From: an archaeon
GTDB lineage: Archaea > Micrarchaeota > Micrarchaeia > Norongarragalinales > SBBD01
Assembly: GCA_005239845.1 (NCBI GenBank)
Contig: SBBD01000100.1
Coordinates: 1 to 9,640, forward strand
DNA length: 9,640 nt
Reading direction: 5' to 3'
Within the stretch, counting starts at the first letter, position 1. Each line of letters opens with the position of its first letter. Below the pieces are notes generated by a model. The model was not told the DNA's origin, did no database searches, and saw only the letters and a list, made by a program, of their open reading frames with translations. Shown here piece by piece: positions 1-9,200 of the stretch. The translations under genes and the position numbers were made by a program.

Positions 1-101
1 GGTTCCGTATTCCCCATGCAGCGCCGTTCCACGTAGCGCAAGGGGGGCTACCTTACTATTTAAATAAGTGTTTTTGGCCTTAATTTGTTCGATTCAAGCC
101 T
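1..101. other. Upstream intergenic region
   Basis: All three plus-strand frames hit stops here (34-36, 65-67 and 81-83), so the tail of an upstream gene could end in this stretch, but nothing in the few codons available is recognisable. A minus-strand ATG lies at 17-15 and would read M-G-N-T-E before the window ends; that is too short to call. A weak five-base inverted repeat (33-37 with 47-51) is not followed by a T run and is not called as a terminator. The only convincing element is the A/T-rich box at 57-66. Confidence 0.6.
57..66 (+). promoter_or_regulatory. TATA-like promoter box for the giant gene
   Basis: The ten bases TATTTAAATA stand out in otherwise GC-rich DNA and contain TTTAAATA, close to the archaeal TATA (box A) consensus. 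Archaeal boxes are usually centred about 26-27 bases before transcription start, which would put the start near 86-90 and leave a leader of only about 12-16 bases before the ATG at 102. No GGAG- or GGTG-type ribosome binding site is visible between 84 and 101, which fits a short-leader or leaderless transcript. No clear purine-rich BRE is seen just upstream. The box is a perfect palindrome, so it could in principle serve both directions. A bacterial -10-like reading is possible but there is no matching -35. Confidence 0.55.
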
Positions 102-230
102 ATGCTGGAAGACTTTTTCGAGCGCCTGCAGGAATCTTGGGCGAACTTCCTCGAGTGGTGCGACGAGAAAGGCCTTCCCTTCAAGGGGCTGGCGGAGTCC
201 CTCGAGGAAAAAGGCATTCCTTCGCTTCCC
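102..230 (+). other. Acidic N-terminal segment before the membrane helix (residues 1-43)
   Basis: The segment has about ten acidic residues (E3, D4, E7, E11, E18, D21, E22, E32, E35, E36) against four basic ones (R8, K23, K28, K37). Aromatic and leucine residues recur every three to four positions (F5/F6, L9, W13, F16/L17, W19), as in an amphipathic helix. It is too long and too acidic for a classical signal peptide. It may lie on the membrane surface or bind a cytoplasmic partner. I recall similar 'short amphipathic helix, then Pro, then membrane helix' starts on surface proteins of DPANN archaea, but could not search for them. Confidence 0.55.
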
Positions 231-3200
231 GCGTTCATCGTCTTCCTGCTACTGATTATTGGCGCCATCGGCTTCTTCTATTTCGGGGGCCCGCGGCTCT
301 TCGAGCCCAAAACCGCCGCCGTTACCGTCACGTTGAGGACTGCAGACGACTTTCCCCTTTCGGGGGCCACGGTTTTCCTGACGGATCCTGAAGGCAACCG
401 GCCTCGTCTGGATGCGGTCACGGATTCGGACGGCGTTGCCTTTTTTTCTGGCGTCCCCGTGGACGTCACGTACCAGGTCAGCGCCCTGGATTCCGAAAAG
501 AAAACATTAGAATTTTCAGCGGCCTCTGGAAAGACACTAACCGTCACCAAAAAATCCGAAGAGAACCGGGTTTCCCTGCGCTTGGCTGAAACGACGCCTA
601 CGCGCACGGTGCGCTTGACGGTTTCCGTGCGGGTGCCGGAGTCCGCGCAGTTCTTCATTTCCGACCCGGACACGCTGATTCCCTTGCAGGACTCGAAGAC
701 GGGTGCTTCCGTTTCCTTTGACGTGGAACCCAACCGCCGATACAAAGTCATCGCCTCCGCGGAAGGCTACAACTCGGAGACGCGCGACATTTCCATGGCC
801 GACCGCGACGACGTCGAACCGCCTTTTGAACTCGCCCTCAAGGAATCCGCGGCGAACGGCAAGGTGCGCGTGCTCGTCTTGGACGCACAAAACCGGAAGC
901 CCGTCGCTAACGCCACCGTCGACATTCAGGATGCCACGGGCAAGGCGCTCTTCCCCAACCTGAAGACGGGCGAAAACGGCCGCATTTCCTCGCAAGACGT
1001 GCGGCTGGGAACCGTGATCGCCGTGAGCGCCAAGGCCCCCGGCTATGAAACAAACACGTCTGATTCCGTAATCGTTGTCGCTGACACGCCCATGGAACTG
1101 TTGTTGAAGCCCGTTTCCGAGGAAGCCGAGCGTTTGATGTACGTCAAGGTGACGGATGAAAACGGGGTTTCCGTACTGAACCCAATCGTCCGCCTTTATG
1201 ACGCCAAGTGGAAAAAGGTAAGCGAACAGTCCTCGCCCAACGGCAGCGTGGTTTTCGGCCCCTTGGACTCCGGCACCTTCTATCTTACCGCGTTCAAGCT
1301 CGGCTATCTTCCTGCTTTTGAAGAAAACGTTCACCGCGGCAATTCCTACCAGCTCAAGCTCACGAAGGCCAAGGACGACAATTCGGGGCTCGTGCGCGTG
1401 ACCGTCTTGGATGCGGCCCTGCAAGCGGTTCCTGAAGCCTCCGTGGGCTTGTTCTACGAGGGAGGAAGGCCGTTGGGCATCCCTGAAAAGTATGCCTCTG
1501 CCGACGGCTCCATCGATTTTGCGGATGTTCCTCTGGAGCGCGTGTATGCTTTTGCTTCGTTTGCTGGAAGGGAAGGCAAAAGCGCTCCCCTTCTTGTCTC
1601 TACGCAAGGCACCGGTGAAGAGGAGGACGTGAACGCCCTTCAAGTGGTCTTGCAGCCCGCGAAAGCCAAAATCGTTGCCAGCGTCCGCGACCATTTCACG
1701 AACCAAACCCTCGAGGAAGCGGAAATCGAGTACAGCCTTTCGGAAGGGACGTTTTCGAAAACGGTCTCGTGCACGACGCAGCGGGGCAAGTGTTCTGCCG
1801 ACCTTTTGGAAGGCTTTTACGTGGCGCGCATCATCCTTCCCGGCTATGACCCTTTCCTCTCCTCCGCGTTCGAGGTCAAGGCCGGTCCGAACAACAGGCA
1901 AAACTTTGAGTTGATTCCCCTGGGCGCCAAGCAGCAGCAGATAGTGTTCCAAGGCTTTTTCGATTTGCAGGGCAACAAAGTGAATGCACTCGGCCCCTCT
2001 TCCGTCTACACCGCCAAATTCCTGCTCTCCCGTCCTTCCGTGAACGTGACGCGCGGTGAAGTGCACGTGCGCGTGGGTACGGCAGACTCTTCCTTGGAAA
2101 GCGAATTAGCAGAAATCGTGGATTATGAGGCCGGCACGGCGTTCGTCGAGAAGGGCACGGAATACGACTTGAGCGCCCCCACGCCCACGGCAACTCCCGC
2201 TCCTACCGTGAATGAAACGAACGCGTCCGCCGCACGCTTGGATTTTGCCGACATTCTCAAGCCTGCCTATAAATACGTCCACTTCTCCTTCCTGCCGTTC
2301 AGCGGCACGAAAGAACTCGCCGTGCAATTGCGCACCAAGCCCGTCTCGCAAGGCAAAGTTACTTTGCAGTACCGCTCCGCCTTTGAAACCTCGCGGGAGA
2401 CGCTTCGGGACCCTGAAGATGATGTCGCACAAGGCCGCGCTCTTCTCGCCAACATGAAATCCGCCAGCATTCCCCTCTCGTTTGGAGGCGTGTGCGAGGA
2501 ATCCTTGTGCATCGAACACTATTTCGAGGGCAAGAACGGCAAGTCCGCACAGGACTACGACGCGGAAGTCGGGGAAACGTTTTCCTTGAAGTTCCAGCTC
2601 GCCTCTGCTTCCGGAACCCAAGTCGAGCTTTCCACCTCTTCCTCAGAAGAGACCGTCGTGCTGAAGGAAGGGTCGAGCGGCGGCTCGAGGGCTTCCGCGC
2701 ACAGCACGGGCGAAAGCCAGTCCGTTTCCATCACCACTACCGAAGACAACGCCGCAGGAGACTTCCTGTTGGAAGCGAGAAGGCTTTCCCGTGATGTGGC
2801 CTTGCAGCTGCAAATACGGGGTCCGGAAGGCGTGTTGAACCGCGCGCTTTCCGTGCGCGTCGTGGGCAAGAAACCCGACTTGAAGGTCACCGTGCGCCCA
2901 ACGACTTTGACGGCTCTCAAGCCCAACGCGCTCACGTTTACGGTAGAGGATTCGTTGGGCTTGCCCGTGAAAGACGCCTTTGTTTCCGTAGGAAGCGGGA
3001 GCGACGCCTTGAGGGGCGCCGTTTTTGACGGCGTTCTTGACGAAGGAAGGACCGGAAATGCGGCTACCTTCCGCGTAGAGGGCGTCGAGCCTTCTGCCGC
3101 CGGAAGCGTTTCCTATAAAGTGGAAGCGGAAGGCTTCAAAGTAAAACGCGGCTCTATTCCAGTAATCGCGGAAAGCCTCGTGGACGTGGAAGGCCAGTCG

Positions 3201-6200
3201 TTGTCCATTTCCGTGGATTCCTACGACCCCCGCCAGCAAAGCTTTACCGTCAAGAACTTGTTGGACAACGAAGTTACTGTTTCGCTTCAAGTGCAGCCCG
3301 CCCGCTCTCCGCAATACACGCAGCTTTCCGTAGATTCGAGCTCGTTCCGCTTGAAGCCGAAAGCCTCGCGTTCCGTGACGTTGCAGGCCAGCGTCCTGGA
3401 AACCGTGCTGCCCATTTCCTCGAGGGCTAACACGCTTTCCGAAACCGTTTCCGGAAGGATCGGCGTGCTCGCCCGCCTCGGAAGCTACGACCAGGAAGCG
3501 TTTGTCCCCTTCAGCGTTTCCACTTCGTTTACCCAGCAGGACTTGGAAGCGTTGTGGTCCGTTTCCGCGGACTCTCTGCAATTCGCCTTGCAGCCTCCCT
3601 TGCGCCCTCAAGGCGAGCAGTTTCTCGTCGTCACCAACGACGGCCCCTATCCTTTCGTCTTGAACTACGAAAGCACCATGTCCAACATCTACCTCGACCC
3701 GCTTTCCCAGACTATTGCTGCAGGGGACTCCGCCCAATTCCGCGTCTTGGCGCGCGCCTTCCCCGTAGATGCGTGCGCGTTGGAGAATGACGAACGCCAA
3801 GGCACCCTTACGCTTTACGCCAGCTCGTTGGGCATCACGTCCCGCAAGCGCGTGTCCTTGAACTACCAAGCGTCTTCCTCGGAAAGCTGCAGGGACGTGC
3901 ATGGCGGTGAAGAGAACGAGACGGCTACTCCCACGCCTACACCTACTCCTACGGTTACTCCAACTCCTACTTCCACCCCGCGCCCAACTCCAAGAGCCCC
4001 CAGCTGCGCGTTGAGTGTCGAGCCTTCCCGCTTCCAAGTTTCCGGCTCCAGCACGGTCACCGTAAATTATTACGAGTTGGACCGCGCGCCCAACGTGATC
4101 GTGGTGAACTGCGGCAACGGCCGCACGGCGAACGCCGTTGGCTGCGGGGGCACGACGGGAAGCTGCATCGCCTCCTGTTATTATGAAGGAAGGGGCACTT
4201 ACCAAGTCCTAGCCTCTGCCGGCAGGCAGGCCTGCGTTTCCTCCAGAGTGGAAGTGTTTCCTGCAGATGTGACGCTTACGCCTACCCCTACTGCCACTCC
4301 AACAATCCAGTGCCGCTCAGACTCAGCTTGCAGTTATGACGAGAAATGTACTGCAAACGTCTGCGAGCCCTTGCAGTGCCAGGACAACGAGGAGGCTGTA
4401 AACCACCAGTGCAAAGCGTTGCCCCAGCCCGTCTACCGCGTCAAGGGCGGCGTGCGCATTTCGTTGCCCGTCCAAATCGTGCTCCAGCTCCCCCAAAACA
4501 CGAAGATAAAACAAAATCCTGACGGTTCCACGTTTGTTGAACTTCCCAACAAGGACACCATGCTTTTCGAAGGAGAAGCCACTGTCAGCGAGCTCAACAG
4601 CCTCCAGCAATATTCCCCGTATTCCAGCTCGTTCACGTTCTCCATCCAGCAGGGTGGCGCCAAACTGGTGGCCCTCGTCCCGCGGGGCGTGTTCTTCGAA
4701 GTGCCCGCCAAATACGCCACCCGCATTCCCATCGCGGACCGCAACGCTTACCCGCAACTCTACACGGGATCCCTCCCCTTGTTCCAGCAGGCCTTCACGC
4801 AGTACGGCTGGGAACTCCGCTTGCCCGTGCCGGTTTATTTGGATTTCCCGACGGAAACCGACTTTTCGCGCGACGGCCCCCTGCAGGTCGCCAGCGTAGA
4901 AGACTTCGACATCTACTACCCCATCAACTCGCAGACGTATCGCCCCTATGCCAGCGAGGAGCGCCGCGTCCAGGTGCAGGCCCGTGCGCCCATCCGCATC
5001 CAGCTCACGCCCTTCATTTACTCGCGGGATGCTATTGACGTGGAATTTCCCGTGGAGGTCACGCTGCTCATCGAGGAATCCGTGCGCGTCAAGAAGGACC
5101 GCTTCTCGGGAGGCAAGGCCTTGCAGTTCAGGAGCGGCACCACCATCTCCCTTTCCAGCGACGCCATTGTTTCAACAGATGCCAGGGACTTCAAGCGCGT
5201 CACGCTTCCCTCCGGAAGCCCCTTGCGCGTGCCTCCCCCGATGGCTTTGCAGGACTACAACGGCCAGCTTTTCCTGCAATTCCCCTTCCGCACGCTCTTC
5301 AAGGTTCCTGACGCCACGACGTACGCCGTCAACGTGGAAGAGAACGGCGTCACCGCGAGAAGCATCAGCACGGATTACGTCGAAATCGGCTTCCCAGAAG
5401 GAGGCGCGCGTGCGGGCTTGAAAGCCCCAGATGGTTCCCGCATCGTGGAGGCCCTTCCCTTGCATCCCATTGTAATCGGAAGGCCGGATTTCGGCATCAT
5501 TGGCTCCACCAAGCGCCTGCCGGTGGGATTCTCCATGAAGCTTGCCGCCAACGTCAACGTCAGGTACAACAGCAGGGACGACGCGCACTTGGTGGAATTC
5601 GTGAACGGGCAGCGTATGCTCGTGAAAGGCGCTTCCATTGACGAGGAAGATTTCGTGGAAGGCCGCACGTTTTCCGTGCCTCCCAGCGTCTCCATCATTT
5701 TCGACAAAGCCATGTTGCAGGAAACCGAGCAGAAGTTCGGCCAGGACCGCTTCACCGTCACGTTCCCCGAAGACCTCACCCTGCACTTGCCCTCCGATGT
5801 CACCGTCAAAAGGAAGGTGGTCGGCAACTCGTTCTTTGAAATCGAGCTTCCCTTCACTCCCGTGCTGCAACGCAATGAAAACGGCAGGGACTTGTTCGTG
5901 GAAGCGGGCACGCCCATCACGTTCGGCATCATTGACGAGGAGTTGGAGAAGCTGCAGGGAATGGACTTCCCGTTCTCCGGAATGCCTTTCGACGTGACGG
6001 GCATCATTCCTCCGGAAAACCTGCTCAAGTTCCTGGAAGAGCCTTTCGAGAAGACGGGCGACCTCCTGCAGTCCTACCGCTTGAGCGTGTGCACGGATTT
6101 GGAAATCAAGAACCCGCAGTACGGCGACGCCATCGAGTTCAACGCCATTCGTTTGATGTCCGACGAGTTCACGGACGCGGAAGAATCGGAGGACGGCACC

Positions 6201-9200
6201 GCCTTCCGCATTCCCCCCAACACGCGCTTCATTCCCCGCATCTGCCAGGATACCGACAGCAAGTACAAGTTCCTTGCCACCTTCAAGACGGACGTGGCCT
6301 ACTACTTGCCGAAAGACGCTCCCGAAGTGGACACGAATCCCGACTCCATGAACAAGCGCGTGGACCTCAAGGGATGCAGGCCCGTCCGCGTCAACGTCAG
6401 GGGCTACGAATACGCTTTCCCGCAAGTCAACGAAATCTGGTTCTCGGAACTCAACCCGAAACCAAAAGAAACCGACGCGCCCCAAGAGATCCTCGTGCCT
6501 TCGGACGCGAAGACGACGCTCGTGCTCTGCCCGCGTCCCACGCAGAAAGACGGCGCGTTTGCTTCCATCAGCGGCAACTTCCGGCCCTTGCGCATCATTC
6601 CCCAAGAAAAGACGCTGCACTTCACGGACTCGCAAGCCCAGTCCACCTTAAGCACGGACAATGCGGACCCGCGGGGCTTCTGCATCCTCAACGAGGCTCC
6701 TTCCCCCGTGAACGTCGAGTTGAGGCTGGATACGGGCCGGGATGGCGACACGTGGGACGGCAGCGTCAACGGCATCACGGGCGGTTCCATCGACCCCGTT
6801 TTTGAAGACGCCGTAAAGCTCATCGTGAAGAAGGGCGCTTACACCCAGGACAAGGGCATGGTGCTCGGAGGCAAAGCCGAACAAGCATCACGGAGCCAGG
6901 AGGAAGCCTGCCAGACCCAGAAATTCGTCTTTCACGTAGGCGTGCCAACTTCTTACTTGGATTCCAACGGCTGCCTGTTGCCCCAACAGCAACTCGACGC
7001 GTTGGGAGCCATTGAAGGCAACCTCAATTTCTTCTTCACCTATCAAGGCCAGACCGGCGTGCAGAGCGCCAAGCTCAAGCTCACCTTTGAAAAGAAAGGC
7101 ACGTGCAGTGGAGACGTGCGCTTCCAGCTTTCGCAGGCCATGCAAGGGTTCTTCGTGAACTACGAGAACAAGCTTTCGAATGACCGCGACGGCAGCAGAC
7201 AGAAACTCGTGTTCAAGGATGTAGGCCACCAACGCTGGATGGCCATGGTAAACAACTTGGACGAACAGGTGACCGTTGCGGTCAAGTCCACCCTTAAAGG
7301 GGAAGACTTTGTCTCGTGCACGCTTCCTGAAAACGGATTGCTGAAGGCGGGCCACGGCTTTGTGTCCGAGTGCACTGCGCTCAAGGAAGGCTCTGGCCGC
7401 ATCGAAGTCTCTTACACGGGCGCTATTTCCGGCAACACGGACAAGAAAACCGTGGATGTAACGGTTGGAAAGCTGGACGACACGTTGAAGGACATGTTCA
7501 AGCATTCTCCGATGGGCGACTTGGCGAAACAGGCCGTGCTGACCGTGCCCATTTCCGAACTCAAGTCCACGGACGAGGCAAAGACGACTGCGGGCGGAAC
7601 GACTACAACGGCTGCCGCTTCCTCTCTTGATTTCAAGGAACAGGCTCCTGCTGGCTTGTTGTACACTCCATCCTACGATATACCTTTACGCTCATCGGCA
7701 TCTTCTATTTCCCTCTCCTTTGCTGAAGGGGATGAAGCCGCCGGTTCTCCTGCTGTCAGTTCCATGACTCCTCCCTCGATTTCCAAGGACTTGCCTGCTT
7801 CCGTCATGAAGTGCCAGACCAACTTCTGCACGGGTTCGCAAGTGCAGGACGCGCTGAAGGGCTTCGGCTCGAAAATGCAGGAATTCATTTCCTACTTCTA
7901 CGACCAGCCCACGGAAGCCGACTTCCAGAAAGCGCTGTATGGCTTCTGCCACCCGCTCAACAAGGACTTCGAGCACCACAACCAGCAGGAGTACTACAAG
8001 AGCATCGTTTTGCAGGCGGCGAACACGCGGGTGCCGTTGGACGTCATGCAGCAAAAGTTTGCGGAAGGACTCGGCCAGTTTGCCGGAGAGGGTCGAGATA
8101 ACCCCGTGACCGTCAATTGGGCTACGCGGGAAGGCATTGCGCAATGCGGCATCTACCTCGTGAAGTCGCGCCTGGGCTTATGCGAACCTTTTTCCGGCAC
8201 AAAAGAGGATTGGCTGAAAAATGCATTCGTGGAAATGAGCGTGAACCCGTTGGAGTCTTCCGGCGAGTTCAAAGCCTGCGAGGAAACGCTTGCGAACGCC
8301 GGCCTTCTCACGGCAGAAGACCCGCAAATCTCTGTTGGAAGAGAGCAAGTGCAGCCGTTGGGCTTCCTGCGCTATTTCGAGATGGACCCCAACTTCTTCA
8401 ACGAGGAAGCGGAACAGACGGACTCCTTGATTCCCGCCAAATTGTTCTACTTGGGCTCTTTCCGCGACCAGGAAAACAAGCGCGACATGCAGAACGCCAA
8501 AGCGCTCGCCAACGTGCTCTATTCCACGGAACCCAACCTCGTTTCTCCCTCGCTTTCTTACAGCGACGGCGGCTACTGCGCCAGCCATGGTGTAGTCGCT
8601 CTCACTTCCGTTATGACGGCCAGCGCTCCCGCTATTGCCGCTCAAATCGTGGAAGCGTACGCGAGCGCCGGAATCGGCGCGAAAGCCATCATCGAATCCG
8701 TTTTCGGCTTTTCCAGCACGGCCGCCTTGTGCCTTTCCACGGGAACCGTCACTGCCGTTTCCGCGGGCCTTTCGGATGACGTGAAAATGTGCGATGCCTA
8801 TAACGTGTGCGCCGAGTCCAGCTTGTACGCGCTCACGAACGCCTATGCGAACGTGATTCCGTTGAGCACCATTTCGCGCACTCCTGCGGGCATTGCCACC
8901 GCGCTTCGGGGAGTGGGGGCTCGCGGCTTTGCCAGCCGTTTCGTGAACGAGTATGCCGCGTTCACTGCGTTGAGTGGCGCTATTGCCGTTGGAGACGAAA
9001 TCATTAGCTCTGACGACAAAGCGGTTGCTTCTCCTGGCCTCGTGGGCCCTGCAGGAAAAGTGTTCAAGCCCGTTTTCGGGAGCGTGAACTACATGACGGA
9101 GCAGGGCGTGCGCTTGTACGGCCTTTCTGGAACGGAGTCGCGCTTGGCTTCCAAGGGAATCCGGGACGCGTTGATTGAGGCGGAAAAGCTGAGCCTTTCA

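Noticed and set aside
33..51. Inverted repeat GTAGC / GCTAC as a terminator of an upstream gene
   Set aside because: Only five base pairs with a nine-base loop and no T run after it, so chance is a sufficient explanation.
68..391. Plus-strand GTG-started open frame of 107 codons near the left edge
   Set aside because: It overlaps the start of the giant gene in another frame, and its Arg/Pro-rich product has no domain pattern; the frame opening at 102 encodes a clean membrane anchor instead.
537..2066. Minus-strand open frame of 509 codons
   Set aside because: It lies in the mirror register of the real gene and ends exactly at a sense CTA codon. Its product is rich in Arg, Gly, His and Val with no domain pattern, and it overlaps a well-structured coding frame for its full length.
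3927..3998. DNA-level microsatellite in the Thr-Pro hinge
   Set aside because: Thr and Pro codons are mixed throughout, so no DNA unit repeats cleanly; the regularity is at the protein level.
2643..4205. Minus-strand open frame of 520 codons
   Set aside because: Same mirror register, ending at a sense TCA codon. The complement of the Thr-Pro hinge becomes a meaningless Gly/Val/Arg/Ser run.
5172..6635. Minus-strand open frame of 487 codons
   Set aside because: Same mirror register, ending at a sense TCA codon. There is no recognisable start context or domain.
6715..6790. Calcium-binding EF-hand or dockerin loop in the Asp/Gly-rich segment
   Set aside because: The spacing of Asp and Gly residues does not fit the strict 12-residue loop pattern and there is no paired second loop.
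8565..8610. Cysteine-protease-like active site at the G-Y-C-A-S-H segment
   Set aside because: Cys and His are too close together for a catalytic pair in known cysteine protease folds, and no supporting downstream Asn/Asp motif was seen.
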